A stretch of DNA of 64,000 nucleotides, from the NCBI RefSeq assembly GCF_032452875.1, contig NC_083885.1, positions 29,615,925-29,679,924 on the forward strand, read 5' to 3'. The position numbers and the translations under genes were made by a program. The notes beneath the pieces were generated by a model. The model had not been told where the DNA came from, searched no databases, and worked only from the letters and a program-made list of their open reading frames with translations. Source of the DNA: Bos javanicus (lineage: Eukaryota; Chordata; Mammalia; Artiodactyla; Bovidae). Position 1 is the stretch's first letter, and each line of letters opens with the position of its first letter. Shown piece after piece: positions 1 to 12,099 of this stretch.

Positions 1-797
1 GCCCACAGATCAAATACAGATTGGGACAACAGAACCCTTTGTTAGTAATATCTCAGAATGATCTGAAGTTCCTCATGGGAACTTTCAGAGAGAAAAATCT
101 CTGTGAAGATTTTAAGGACAGGACAGTCTCCCGGATCCTTTCTGTTATTAATAAAAATCTTAAGAGTATCAACCACAGCAGTTTTTCTAGATTCCCAGGG
201 TCAAGAAGGGGTCATCATGAAGGGGTTTGAGAGTGCAGCTGTGTTTTTTAATGCAGTGGATTATAAATTGATTTGTTAGAATCTTGTAAAATGTTTAAAA
301 GAAATGTTCTAGTTTTGAGTAAAAGAGTGATTATAACTGGACACAGGAGAGATTCTTATGGTGAGTGAGATGTATTAGCTCATGTATGTATTAGCTGTGA
401 TGATTATGCAAGAAATGACACCTGTGCTAGAACTGCATAGAGCTAACCTCTCTCTCTCACTCACTCACACACAGACGATAAGTGAAACCGAGGCTATCTG
501 AATTCATTTGGATAGATTGTATGGATGTCGGTATCCTGATTGTGATTTACTGCAGTTTTACAAGATGTTACCATTAGAAGAGGCTGTACAAAGGGTGCAA
601 AGGAACTTTCCACATATACATTTTTTACAATTGAATGAAAATATATAATTATATTAAATATAATAAATTAATATATTAAATAAATAAGTAAATAACAACT
701 TCCTGATGATCATCATCTACCTAAAGCTGAAAAACCAAATATGGTTTTCCAAACTGTTAACCAAAATTTTCCAATAAGAGAGGAACTAGTCCAGGTC
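1..797. other. Intronic sequence, no recognised element
   Basis: Non-coding sequence downstream of the last CDH8 exon seen here. An AT-rich run lies at about 641-690 and a short CT/CA-rich run at about 450-475. The open frames are short and look like no protein family. Confidence 0.6.
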
Positions 798-981
798 CAT
801 GCTTTTCAATTTATGGTCCACACTGCAGTATGATTATCACTTGGAACCTTGTTACATATGCAGATTCCCAGGCACTAATTCAGACCCCATGATGCAGAAA
901 CCCTGAGGGTGGGACAAGCAATCTGTGCTTCAGTAAGCCCTCCAGTTGGATGTGATACATGCTGAACTCTGAGAAACACTG
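798..981 (+). mobile_element. MER5A-like hAT-Charlie DNA transposon fossil
   Basis: The order of blocks fits the MER5A consensus as I remember it: a 'tatggtcca' block, 'ttggaaccttgttacatatgc', 'ggtgggacaagcaatctgtg', 'agccctccag' and a terminal 'gagaaacactgg'. It is an internally non-coding hAT-Charlie element common to placental mammals and well diverged. I did not see a clear 8-bp target duplication. Confidence 0.65.
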
Positions 982-982
982 G

Positions 983-2344
983 ACTAGAATTTTGTTTTGT
1001 GATAACTATTAAGCAGATACTAACTAGAACCTTGCCATTCACATTTACTCCACTAACCAGTATCACCAAAATCATCTGCCAGCATATTAGAAATGCAGAA
1101 TCTGTGCTGTAGACTTAAGAGAATCCAAATCTGCATTTTACAAGATCTCCAGTTAACTCAAAGGCATACAAAAGCTAAAGAAGTGGTGCCTTAGTCCTTT
1201 TATTGAACAAGTATGTACATCCCATGAAAATACAATTTCTAGTGAGAGTGAGGACATTTGGGAACCCACTTCCTGCTGAGTCAGGGATATTACACACGTT
1301 GCCCTGGATCATACATCTTATAAGAAGTGCACCTAAGATTTGAATTTACACAGTACTTAAAGGGAGACAGGAAAGATCTTTCTGGTCTGGATCCCTCCAG
1401 ACCCTACGTTCACAAGCACGATGCTGGCTTGTTCAGTCTTTCTTCATCTGTTAGTCCAGCTCCTGTGGGCCAGGTATGGTTTCCAGCTATTTACAACAGG
1501 GAGTGTCTGAACTCCAGACACACATACCAGGGTCAGAATAGAGACTATTATTCCCTCAGGCAGTTTTGACCATATTACTCTCTAGATGCTAAGCTCATAA
1601 CAGGAACCTTGGACACACCACCCAGGATGTTCTGGCTTCAGGACTGCAGTCTGCACGACCTTGTTCTCCTCCTCCCCATAGCCGCCCCCCTCCCCTAGCC
1701 CTCCCGCCATCCCCGCATCGATCCTTCGATGTGCATCACAAGGCACAGACTCCTAGTTGACAGAGTACACATTAGCTGTAAAATAATACTACGGGGAGCC
1801 AGAGTTGAAAGGGAAATCTCTGATTGTCCCTGACTGGATTTTCTGCCTATTTATCTTCTAAACTTCAATTCTGTGGAAGTTGCTGAAAGAACCAAATGTT
1901 ATCTGAACGCACAACTGACAGCATAGAAAATCATTTACCATTTTTATGTCTAGGATTTAACTTCCATAAAATAGTAAAATTCCACATTAGTAGATGGTTT
2001 AGGGATTTCAGGGGTAGGGGTAGTTGTTTTTTAATCCTTTTTGCTAAATAAGTAGGGAGGCATAGCTAGAAAATGCTTCAAAGCTGTTAAAGAATAGATT
2101 AGGATTCTGTGTATTTTGTAGAATCCTCAGAAGTGAAATGATAAATAAAGTTGTATCTGTAACAATAAAACAAATAGCTAATGGAGCAAAGTAGACTCTC
2201 ATTAATAATGGTAAGTATTATCTTTGAGCATCATATTCTAGCTTCAGCTAGCCCCTGGAAATTCAAAGACAAATAATTTAGGGTGAACAATACACTGTAA
2301 TAATCAAATGAATGAATACCTCTAATATAACTAGTTGTCAATTT
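983..2344. other. Intronic sequence, no recognised element
   Basis: No splice-flanked cadherin coding sequence and no repeat I can name. The one compositional feature is a C-rich run at about 1665-1715. It is too short and too poor in CpG to call a CpG island. Confidence 0.55.
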
Positions 2345-2535
2345 CAATGTGCCAGGCATGATGCTAGCTGCTACTAGGTGCACTCTCTACAATCCCACAA
2401 AGTGAATATTATCATTCACGCTTCACAAAGAAGGCAACTGAAGCTCAGGAACGTTGGGGCGTGGGGGGGACTTTCCCATAAACACACAACCCACATGTGC
2501 CCCAGACAGAATTCAAACAAAAAGCTATCTGCCCA
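2345..2535 (-). mobile_element. MIR SINE (old)
   Basis: Read on the plus strand it follows the reverse complement of MIR: 'gtgccaggcatgatgct', then 'aatcccacaaagtgaatatt', 'gaaggcaactgaagctcagg', and a decayed 'cccagacagaattcaaa' in place of the tRNA-like B box. Very diverged, as expected for MIR. Confidence 0.6.
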
Positions 2536-2921
2536 GAACTCATTCTTTGATGAAAGACGTGGGAAGGAGCCCTGAAACGAGATCATAAGCTGTCCATTGA
2601 AAAAAGGATGGATTTTAGATTCAGACCAAAGAGTGCTACCCAACCTCTACATTTTCCCTGTATTTCTCCACAGATGGCTCCAAATGTGCTCAGTTTATCT
2701 TTGGAAAAGTAAGACTAATTACTACCATCTACATGAATCGCTAACCATTCACATCCAATTAGTGATGCAGCATAATAACCATTATACGTGTCCATAAACT
2801 GTCAGATTAATGTTGCTGTACATTCCATTTTGTCTCAACACTGAACAAAGTATACCAAAGATTCTCTGTCTTCATGTGTCATGAGCTTTTGAGAGGAAAA
2901 GTAGAGCAAACTGACACATTT

Positions 2922-3197
2922 GCTGCTGCTGCTGCTGCTAAGTCGCTTCAGTCGTGTCTGACTCTGTGCGACCCCATAGATGGCAGCCCACCAGGCTCCC
3001 CGTCCCTGGGATTCTCCAGGCAGGAACACTGGAGTGGGTTGCCATTTCCTTCTCCAGTGCATGAAAGTGAAAAGTGAAAGTGAAGTCACTCAGTTGTGTC
3101 CGAATCTTTGAGACCCCATGGACTGCAGCCTACCAGGCTCCTCCATCCATGGGATTTTCCAGGCAAGAGTACTGGAGTGGGGTGCCATTGCCTTCTC
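2922..3197 (-). mobile_element. BOV-A2 SINE (dimeric) with 15-bp target duplication
   Basis: Two similar Bov-A units in tandem, in reverse orientation. The (GCT)n at 2922-2940 is the reverse complement of the 3' (CAG)n tail. The 'gtgaaaagtgaaagtgaagt' linker joins the units and the 5' end lies at about 3197. Perfect direct repeats of 15 bp flank it (2907-2921 and 3198-3212, starting 'caaactgacac'). These mark a clean target-primed insertion that has hardly decayed. Confidence 0.9.
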
Positions 3198-3212
3198 CAA
3201 ACTGACACATTT

Positions 3213-3930
3213 AGGGTGAAGGTAATGGGTAGCATGACATAGACCAAGAGACTGACTAATCTACATTAGTTCTCAGTTCTCCAAGGCTTTATTTTTTATA
3301 AAATGCATAAAGGGTTTTAAAAAATTATGGGGAACATAGGCAAAATTATTTAAAGTCAATGAATTTTTAAGAGATTTCACGTCTTGATTCCTTCCACTGT
3401 CACTCACCTTATTTCCTCCAATGTTTGAGTCATATCTTCAAGATAGCCTTTCTAAACAAGAACTTTTGCTCAACCTACTGTTATCAAATCAAGTTATCCA
3501 CAGTTCTTTTAGTTAGACTTCTTTAATTGCCAATGCACCATGGGCACACTTCAAAACGCCCCTATCTGTAGTCTTGGGGATACAGTTTCCTCAAGTCATG
3601 TACTTTAGGGCCATATTTAGGGTCAGTGGAGATGGATCTGCCTGGTTCTGAATTTTAGACACCCTGTAACATGCATTAAGTCCAAATGGCATTCACTCCT
3701 AAACTATCACAGCCTAGAATAGTATAGACTGTCGGAATATGCCAATGTCTAAGGTAAAGGCACTGTCAGGTTTTCCATAGTTCATTTAGCAGCTCTGTGT
3801 TGTAGTTCTTTCTCACAGATTTAACACATAGATCTATGAGTAGAGGAAACAAACACTTTACTTTGTGAGGTGTTTCTAATGATATAGGTCTATAGAAAAA
3901 GCCCTCAGGATAGACCTCAACTCCAATCCT
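3213..3930. other. Intronic sequence, no recognised element
   Basis: AT-rich unique sequence. I see no exon, no named repeat and no obvious regulatory cluster. Confidence 0.5.
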
Positions 3931-3931
3931 T

Positions 3932-4122
3932 ATTTTTTAAAGTATTTATTTATTCATTAATTAGGCCCTGTCGGATCTTACTGCATCCCACAGGATCTTT
4001 CATGTGGTTCACAGACTCAATTTGTGTCAAACAGGCTCAGCTGCCCTGAAGGATGTGGGATCGAACCTGCATCCCTTGCATTTCATGGAGGGTTCCTAAA
4101 ACTGGACAACCAGGAAAGTCCC
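3932..4122 (-). mobile_element. tRNA-derived CHR-type SINE
   Basis: In reverse orientation it has the A-rich tail (seen as 'tattttttaaagtatttatttattc'), a body, a decayed B box ('gggatcgaacctgc') and the 5' start 'accaggaaagtccctcc'. This is the ruminant/cetacean/hippo SINE whose plus strand begins 'ggactttcctgg..gtccag'. Confidence 0.7.
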
Positions 4123-4364
4123 TCCAATGCTGACTTTAATGGGTAAAAACAATTCCCTTTCCTCTTACCCTCAGAAAATAAATATAGATGTAGATATATA
4201 TACATACACACTAATAACTCATCTTACAAGTTTAAGAAATAATTTCCAGGTGAATCTATCAAGTTTTCAAAGCAACACTGCAACTACACATATGAGGTGG
4301 TTTGGTCAAGGCTCCGATTGCTGTCCTAGGAAAATGATTTTCTATCTCATTTTATCTTTTTTCT

Positions 4365-4465
4365 AGACTTGAAAAATGGGTCTAATAATACTTGCCCTTT
4401 ACATACCTCACAGAAATGTTGCAAAGATTAATGAAATACGTGTAAAGAGCTATAAGCCAGATAAA
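4365..4465 (+). mobile_element. MIR SINE fragment
   Basis: The segment 'gaaaaatgggtctaataata', 'catacctcacagaaatgttgc', 'aagattaatgaaata' and 'gtgtaaag' matches the 3' half of MIR ('aaaatggggataataatagtacctacctc...ggattaaatgag'). Confidence 0.6.
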
Positions 4466-5785
4466 TTAAGAGAAAATCATCATTGGATTCTTCAAATAAA
4501 ATTTCCAGTAGAACTATGTCCTTCCCTACCTTGGTGAGTAATGCAGATATAAGAATGCAGGAATAATGTGATTTTTAAAGAGGTTATTGTTGTTTAAATC
4601 AAGTGCTTGAATCGAATGCCTAAATCTCAAATAGATATGAGAAACAAAACAAATTTTTCAGGAAAAAGGAATGAAGCTGTCCAAGAACTAAGGAACCAAG
4701 AAAGGTATAAACTTCAAATGATACAATTTGACACTTCAGGTGGCACCCAACCTTCAGATAAGATTACTGTCATTAGACCCATGATTCGGAAGACTTAATA
4801 AATGGACAATTAGGGTTTATTTCTCCTGGAATTTATCAAAATTAGTTGAGATAGTCATCCAGCCTTTCCCCCCATCTGTTGCTCGGCAGTGTATGTGTAA
4901 ATGTCAGTTGATTTAATTTTCATTTCTGCTGCCAGATGTTTGGGCATCAGTTGTTATAGGTATGCAATTGTTTAAAAATGCTCTCACATTAATGCAGGAA
5001 AGTTCTACTGTTTTCTGCCTTCTAGGCTTTAACTATGATAAGAAAGGAAGTAAGTTTATTGTTTTTAAATATGTGACAAGGTCTGAAATTCACATCTAGC
5101 TTCACCCAGTACTTCAGCAATAGACCGATACAAACTTTTTAAATTAGATGCCTTCCTTTGAGAAACCCAAGGCTGATTCCATGGGAGGAGAGAAAGGAGT
5201 TAGAGAGAGAGAGAAAAGAGATTCTATATCCAGAATATATCCAGAATCAATCTAGATATTTGCAAGTAGTCCATGTGCTGTTAACTTGGATATAGTCTAC
5301 TGATGTAGCAAGACAGATGTGGTGGACATTTGATTTCCAGAAAGTGCTTGTTCAGTGACCTAGAGGAAAATTACCTCTATAGATATATCAATCTTATAAA
5401 ATAGAGATAATGTAACCTATTTATTTAACATTTTGTTATCTCAATATTCATTGTACTAAAGTTAATCATCTTTTCTCTGTGCAAGTTACTTATGGTATGA
5501 AAAGGAGCTTCAGGCCAACATTATCCTAGCACATTAAATACAAGATCAGACTTTCGAGCCCCAAGCATACACAGCTCTAGGGATACATTTATGCGCTTTG
5601 GAGAAGATGATCTGCAGACAGATGAGAGATGCGCACTCCTCCGTAAGGAGCAAAGCAGCAGGCAGCTTGCTCCCTTGAAGGGTGTTTACCAAGATGACTG
5701 CTGCCTGATTTGTAAGGGTGTGTGACTCTGTTCATACAGTTCCTACGTAAAATAGCTACTCCATAAAACTGATAGCACATAGACT
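4466..5785. other. Intronic sequence, no recognised element
   Basis: Unique intronic sequence. There is a purine-rich GA run at about 5195-5222. No exon or known repeat was seen. Confidence 0.5.
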
Positions 5786-5937
5786 CGCCTTGGTGCCCTG
5801 TGATGACCTAGAGGAGTGTGACTGGGGACAGTGGGAGGGAAGGGACATATGTATACATAAAGATGACTCACGTTGTTGTACAGCAGAAACTAAGACAACA
5901 TTGTAAACCAATTATACTCCAATTAAAAAAAATTTAA
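5786..5937 (+). mobile_element. Old artiodactyl L1, 3' end only
   Basis: The 3' UTR blocks 'ttggtgccctgtgatgacct', 'acatatgtatacataaagat', 'cagcagaaactaagacaaca', 'ttatactccaattaaa' and a terminal A-rich tail match older artiodactyl L1 3' ends. Severely 5'-truncated, no coding sequence left. Confidence 0.7.
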
Positions 5938-6594
5938 TTGATGGTAATACACAGAGTAACCAATAGGTACTATTATCATTACCATCGTCAAAGACTGTAT
6001 TACCCAAATCGATCTGGTGTATATCTGTTCTTGCAAAATGAATATTAGTAAAGCACATGTTAATTACAAATTCATGGAAAGTCTTAGGGTTATGGAAGGA
6101 CTTTGCATTGTCTAGCAGAATGATCTTGAGAAAACAACAGCTCAAGCTTTCTAACTTTGGGCTACATCATCTGAAATGCAGGATGATACACCCCACTCTG
6201 GCTTATTTTCATGTAGTTGTTTTGAGTCTTCAATGTTGCAAAAAATAATCAGTTTACAAAATACATAGTAAAAAAATAGAAAGGTAACAATTCCTATCAC
6301 TAGCAGAAATGAAACAAAATCTGGAGGCCAAAATTATCCTTATCTGTCAAGGGCTTTGGTTTTATGACTAAATTTTCCAAAATAGAATTCATCTTACTGG
6401 GTTCATTGAGATTTAGGGTTTTGTCCTCAGCCTGGTGGAAATGGAAACTTAATTCTTCCAGCACATTCCGTAAGAGAACAGTGCTTCAGCAGATAAGCAT
6501 TAGCCAATCCATGGAAGACACCTGCTTAACAAGAATGTGAATACATTAAATTACAGTGAAAAATTAAATGTTTACCAAAGACCCTATAGTGTGG

Positions 6595-6765
6595 TACAAT
6601 AGTTAGGGCAGTAGGTTTATAGCTTGGCTCCATGAAGTATTACTTGTGAAGTCCTTAAAGCTTAGAGACACGCAATAGCTGTATGATTTTCTCATTTGTA
6701 CAATGAAGATAATATTCCCAACCACATAGGGAAGTTTTATAAAGTACATGGGTGACTCCATTCAA
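6595..6765 (+). mobile_element. MIR SINE (old)
   Basis: A weak but ordered MIR match: 'gtggtacaatagttagggcag', 'agctgtatgattttctcattt', 'gtacaatgaagataatattcc' and 'cacatagggaagttttataaag'. Confidence 0.5.
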
Positions 6766-6834
6766 AATGCTGTGTCGAACTTTGAGGAAAGTAAGCTCAA
6801 GAAATTATGGAACAATTGTTGTTACAATTGTTGT

Positions 6835-9618
6835 GTGTTTTTTTTTTTTTAACTTTGTTTTTTTCTTATTTCTTTATTTTAATTGGAGGCAAATTACTTT
6901 ACAGTATTGTAGTGGGTTTTGCCATACATTGACATGAATCAGCCATGGGTGTACATGTGTTCCCCATCCTGAACCCCCCTCCCACCTCCCTCACCATCCC
7001 ATCCCTCTGGGTCATCCCAGTGCACCAGCCCTGATTACCCTGTCTCATGCATGCAACCTGGACTGGCGATCAATTTCACATATGATAATAAACATGTTTC
7101 AATGCTATTCTCTCAAATCATCCCACCCTCGCCATCTCCCACAAAGTCCAAAAGACTGTTCTATACATCTGTGTCTCTTTTGCTGTCTTGCATACAGGAT
7201 TATCGTTACCATCTTTCTAAATTCCACATATATACGTTAGTATACTGTATTGGTGTTTTTCTTTCTAACTTACTTCACTCTGTATAATAGGCTCCAGTTT
7301 CATCCACCTCATTAGAACAGATTCAAATGTATTCTTTTTAATGGCTGAATAATACTCCATTGTGTATAAGTACCACAGCTTTCTTATCCATTTGTTTGCC
7401 GATGGACATCTGGCTTGCTTCCATGTCCTGGCTCTTATAAACAGTGCTGTGATGAACTTTGGGGTACATGTGTCTCTTTCAATTCTGGTTTCCTTGGTGT
7501 GTATGCCCAGCAGTGGGATTGCTGGGTCATCAGTTCAGTTCAGTTCAGTCGCTCAGTCATGTCCGACTCTTTGCAACCCCATGAGCTGCAGCATGCCAGA
7601 CCTCCCTGTCCAATGCCAACTCCTGGAGCCTATCCAAATTCATGTCCATTGAGTCAGTGATGCCATCCAACCATCTCATCCTCTGTCATCCCCTTCTCCT
7701 CTAGCCCTCAATCTTTCCCAGCATCAGGGTCTTTTCCAATGAGTCAGCTCTTTGCATCAGGTGGCCAAAGTAGTGGAGTTTCAGCTTCAACATCAGACCT
7801 TCCAATGAACACCCAGGACTGATCTCCTTCAGGATGGACTGGTTGGATCTCCTTGCAGTCCAAGGGACTCTCAAATCTTCTCCAGCACTACAGTTCAAAA
7901 GCATCAATTCTTTGGTGCTCAGCTTTCTTTATAGTCCAACTCTCACATCCATACATGACTACTGGAAAAACGATAGCCTTGACTAGACGGACCTTTGTTG
8001 ACAAAGTAATGTCTCTGCTTTTTAATATGCTGTCTAAGTTGGCCATAGCTTTTCTTCCGAGGAGTAAGCATCTTTTAATTTCATGGCTGCAGTCACCATC
8101 TGCAGTGATTTTGGAGCCCCCCTCAAAATAAAGTCTCTCACTGTTTCCACTGTTTCCCCATCTATTTCCCATGAAGTGATGAGACCAGATGCCATGATCT
8201 TTGTTTTCTGAATATTGAGATTCAATCCAAATTTTTCACTCTCCTCTTTTACTTTCATCAAGAGGCTCTTTAGTTCTTCTTCACTTTCTGCCATAAAGGT
8301 AGTGTCATCTGCATATCTGAGGTTATTGATATTTCTCCCAGCAATCTTGATTACAGCTTGTGCTTCTTCCAGCCCAGCATTTCTCATGATGTACTCTGCA
8401 CATAAGTTAAATAAACACGGTGACAATATTCAGCCTTGATGTACTCCTTTTCCTATTTGGAACCAGTCTGTTGTTCCACATGTAATTCTAACTGTTGTTT
8501 TTGACCTGCATACAGATTTCTCAAGAGGCAGATCAGGTGGTCTGGTATTCCCAACTGTTTCAGAATTTTCCACAGTTTATTGTGATCCACACAGTCAAAG
8601 GCTTTGGCATAGTCACTAAAGCAGAAATAGATGTTTTTCTGGAACTCTCTTGCTTTTTTGATGATCCAACAGATGTTGGCAATTTGATCTCTGGTTCCTC
8701 TGCCTTTTCTAAAACAAGCTTGAACATCTGGAAGTTCATGGTTCATGTATTGGTGAAGCCTGGCTTGGAGAATTTTGAGCATTACTTTACTAGTGTGTGA
8801 GATGAGTGCAATTGTGGGGAACTTGAGCACTCTTTGGCATTGCCTTTCTTTGAGACTGGAATGAAAACTGACCTTTTCCAGTCCTGTGGTCACTGCTGAG
8901 TTTTCCAAATTTGCTGACATATTGAGTGCAACACTTTCACAGTATCATCTTTCAGGGTTTGAAATAGCTCAACTAGAATTCCATCACCTCCACCAGCTTT
9001 GTTTGGAGTGAGGCTTCCCGTAAGGCCCACTTGACTTCACATCACAGGATGTCTGGCTCTAGGTGAGTGATTGCACCATCATAATTATCTGGGTCATGAA
9101 GATCTTTTTTGTGCCGTTCTCCTGTGTATTCTTGCCACCTCTTCCTAATATATCTTCTGCTTCTGTTAGGTCCATACAATTTGTGTCCTTTATTGAGCCC
9201 ATCTTTGCATAAAATGTTCCCTTGGTATCTCTAATTTTCTTGAGGAGATCTCTAGTCTTTCCCATAGTATTGTTTTCCTCTATTTCTTTGCATTGATCGC
9301 TGAGAAAGGCTTTCTTATCTCTACTTGCTATTCTTTGGAACTCTGTATTCAAATGGGTATATGTTTCCTTTTCTCCTTTGTTGGGTCAAATGGCAGTTCT
9401 GTTTCCAGTTTTTTTGAGGAATCTCCACACTGTTCTCCATAGTGGTTGTACAAGTTTGTGTTCCCACCAACAATATAAGAGGGTTCCCTTTTCTCCACAC
9501 CCTCTCCAGCATTTATTGTTTGTAGACTTCTGGGTGAGATGGTACTTCATTGTGGTTTTGAGTTGCATTTCTCTGATAAAGAGTGATGTTTAGCATCTTT
9601 TCATGTGTTTGTTAGCCA
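6835..9618 (-). mobile_element. 5'-truncated L1, split by a BovB insertion
   Basis: Two blocks of one bovine-type L1. 6835-7531 holds the poly(A) (as T), the 3' UTR and the C-terminal end of ORF2. 9385-9618 continues ORF2 upstream, including the cysteine-rich region (CWRGCGEKGTLLYCWWE). The same sequence is contiguous in the intact L1 at 38.7-44.2 kb, so the BovB at 7532-9384 is a later insertion. Target duplications 'ttacaattgtt' occur at 6822-6832 and 9619-9629, which puts the 5' truncation at 9618. No open ORF2 survives. Confidence 0.88.
7532..9384 (-). mobile_element. BovB (RTE) LINE, 5'-truncated
   Basis: The 3' end is at 7532, with the reversed 'ttcagttcagttcag' terminus typical of BovB. 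Reading leftward from 9384, the remains encode the linker after the endonuclease, the RT fingers (PDVQACFRKGRGTRDQIANI), motif A (AFDCVDH), motif C (YADDTTFMAES) and the C-terminal region. Several frameshifts and stops make it dead. Flanking 'tgggtca' copies at about 7524 and 9382 fit a short target duplication inside the host L1. BovB is known to have entered ruminant genomes by horizontal transfer. Confidence 0.9.
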
Positions 9619-9629
9619 TTACAATTGTT

Positions 9630-10451
9630 ATCATTATCATCAGCATCATCTCGGTCAGCATATTTTATGGCAGTGTTTCTAAAATTGAATAAAATAATCT
9701 AAAAAAATTTGGCTTAAAACACATGGAGAGAGAGCAGTGGGAGCTCGATGTGTAGTTTAAACTCTGACGGCCTCATGCTCTGTTAATCGCCTTGGCTCTG
9801 GAGGCTGGGCAGGTCCGGAGGGCAGATCAGGTTTGGTCCTTAGACTGAGGCGTCACTCTCTGAAAGTGCCTGGATGGCTGCCCCCGCCTTCATCTCTGTG
9901 ATACACTTAATTCCCTCTTCCTGCTCATAGGCCTCTCTGAACGACTAACAATACCCAGGATTTAGCAGAAGGCAAGTCTCTATCTGTCCTGACCTAATGC
10001 TGTCTTTTGAGAAAGCAACCTTCTTTGATGAGACCCTAGAAATGTCACTTATAATGCTGATCTATTTCCACTGGGGCTAACTTCATTTTTCTTCCTCTCT
10101 TAAAAATGTTTACTAAGTTCTTACTCCCTATACTGTATCAGGAATCCTACAAAACATGTTATATGTGGTATTTCTTTCAATATCCAATATCCTACATTTT
10201 GCTATTGACAAACTATTTTATCAACATGATATCTAAGATAGAGGAATACTTTTTGCTGTTACCGTATCTCAAAGTAATTGAGAAAATAAATGCCTTCCTA
10301 AGGCCACAGTTCTTAAACAATTTGGTCTTAGGGCTTCTTTACACTTATTTTTACACTTCAAAATAACTGAAGAGATAAAAAGCTTTTATTTATTAAAAAA
10401 AAAACATGTTATTAACTATATCTCTCAATATTTACCAACCAGAAGTTATGA
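9630..10451. other. Intronic sequence, no recognised element
   Basis: Unique sequence with an A-rich run near 10395. No exon or named repeat seen. Confidence 0.5.
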
Positions 10452-10606
10452 CTAATTTTTTAAAAGCTTTTGTTTATTTATTTGCTGGGTCTTAGTTGCA
10501 GGATTCAGGTTCTTTCAGTTGCAGCATCCTGACTAGGGATCAAACCCAGGCCCACTGCATTGGGAGTGTGGAGTCTTGGTCATTGGACCACCAGCCAAGT
10601 TCCTAC
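10452..10606 (-). mobile_element. tRNA-derived CHR-type SINE
   Basis: Reverse orientation: A/T tail 'ttttgtttatttatttgctg', body 'gggtcttagttgcag', decayed B box 'gggatcaaaccc' and 5' start 'ccaccagccaagttcct'. Similar words at the ends ('actaatttttt' and 'actaattttta') look like a target duplication. Confidence 0.75.
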
Positions 10607-11340
10607 AACTAATTTTTATAACAAAATAATACACACATGCACATATTTAATTAGCCATTGAGCCACAATACTAACACACATCATGTTGCCTTTGGAAAAC
10701 TCCACTCTCACATGTGAGAACAGGAGAGAGAAAAGGCCAAAACATGAGTATTAATATAAACACATTTTGACCTCATGAAATCACTGCAAGTGTTTCAAAG
10801 ACCTTAATTTACTCTCCACCATATTTTGAACATGCGATTTTAAAGGAGGATAAAAGATTTTTGCCTCCCCTCCATATTGTCCTGTATATTTCAACCATTC
10901 TGTGATCTTTTGTTAAGACTAGGGAGTAGGATAGATGAAGCATATACACTATAGAAAAATGTTATCATTCACACATTACAATTGCTGAAATTGAGGCTTA
11001 GAAAAGAAAAGCACTTTTCCTAGCACTTGACTTATAGGTATTGTTTTAATAGTTTACAGCTCCATAACTTTCTGTCCCCAAACCTGTGCTCTTCATTATC
11101 ATGTTATGCTGAAGCCACTGAAGATCCATCAACCCAAGATGGATGAGAAGTTAGTAATGGTCTCATTTTAGCCACAGACTACAGAGAACTTTAAGTCCAG
11201 AGTTACCATTAAGATAGGTATAGAATTGAACTTGTGGTTTCCTGAGTGAATTCATCATACCCATCATCTTGCCTCTTAAAATTAGATGTTCCTGTAGTTG
11301 ACACAATACTTTTAATATGTGTACATTAAGAAGAGGGACC
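10607..11340. other. Intronic sequence with a possible MIR remnant
   Basis: Mostly unique sequence. The piece at about 10960-11040 ('gctgaaattgaggcttagaaa') resembles the reverse of MIR but is too short and diverged to be sure. Confidence 0.4.
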
Positions 11341-11342
11341 AG

Positions 11343-11459
11343 GGATGTCCCTGGCAGTCCAGTGGTTAAAACTCCATGCTCCCAATGCAGGAATCAGGGG
11401 TTCGATCCCTAGTTGGGGAACTAAGATTCCTCATGCCAGACTGTATGGTCAAAAAAAAG
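11343..11459 (+). mobile_element. tRNA-derived CHR-type SINE
   Basis: Begins 'ggatgtccctggcagtccag', with the Pol III A-box-like 'tggttaaaactcc' and B-box-like 'ggttcgatccc', and ends in an A-rich tail. No 7-base anticodon stem or full cloverleaf, so it is not a tRNA gene. Confidence 0.8.
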
Positions 11460-11890
11460 AAGGAAAGAAACGAAGAAGGACCAAAGTGCTAACTTCACAA
11501 TGTAGACGAGCCAAGTTTCTTGGCAAAACTACACGGAATAAAATAAACACACTACCTTATATGACTGTTATTTATTTTTATGGTTTTTATCCCAAGTAGA
11601 CTATCAGCAACTTCATTCCTTGATTTATTTTCTTCCCAAACGTACAGTATCTAGTACAAACCCTGGTATCTAGTGGCACATTTGTACAAAGATTGTATTT
11701 TCAGGGATGTTTGTCCTGTTTGCCTATCTGTCACGCTTAGTAGCGCCAAAGAGTAGAGAGTTCAGGCTTTGATGTTAAACCCTGGTGGATGAACCTATGG
11801 TACTCGATCTTGACCTTATATATATTCCTTGACTTCCCTAGATTTCACTTTGTACCTTTTTGAAACAGTGCTCAGGATGCGTCCATCTCA
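11460..11890. other. Intronic sequence, no recognised element
   Basis: Unique sequence between two SINEs. Nothing recognised. Confidence 0.45.
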
Positions 11891-11892
11891 GT

Positions 11893-12098
11893 GTCCTTGT
11901 GTTTAGTCATACAGTTGTGTCCGACTCTTTGTGATTCTATGGACTAGGTTCGTCTGTTCATGGGGGTTCCCCAGGCAAGAATACTAGAGTGGATTGCCAT
12001 GCCCTCCTCTAGGGGATCTTCCCAACCTAGGGATCAAAGCCAGGTCTCCCACGTTGCAGGCGATTCTTTACCATCTGAGTCACCAGGGAAGCCCCGGT
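11893..12098 (-). mobile_element. Bov-tA SINE
   Basis: Reverse orientation. The Bov-A tail ('cagttgtgtccgactctttg') is at the left. The tRNA-like head at the right shows 'gggatcaaagccaggtctcc' (decayed B box) and 'catctgagtcaccagggaagc' (A box and start). Confidence 0.88.
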
Positions 12099-12099
12099 G

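Noticed and set aside
1665..1715. C-rich tract as a CpG island or promoter
   Set aside because: It is only about 50 bp, with few CpG and no nearby start of a gene.
2922..2940. (GCT)n trinucleotide expansions here and at 19.9, 24.9, 31.9 and 37.3 kb
   Set aside because: These are the normal (CAG)n tails of Bov-A/BOV-A2 SINEs.
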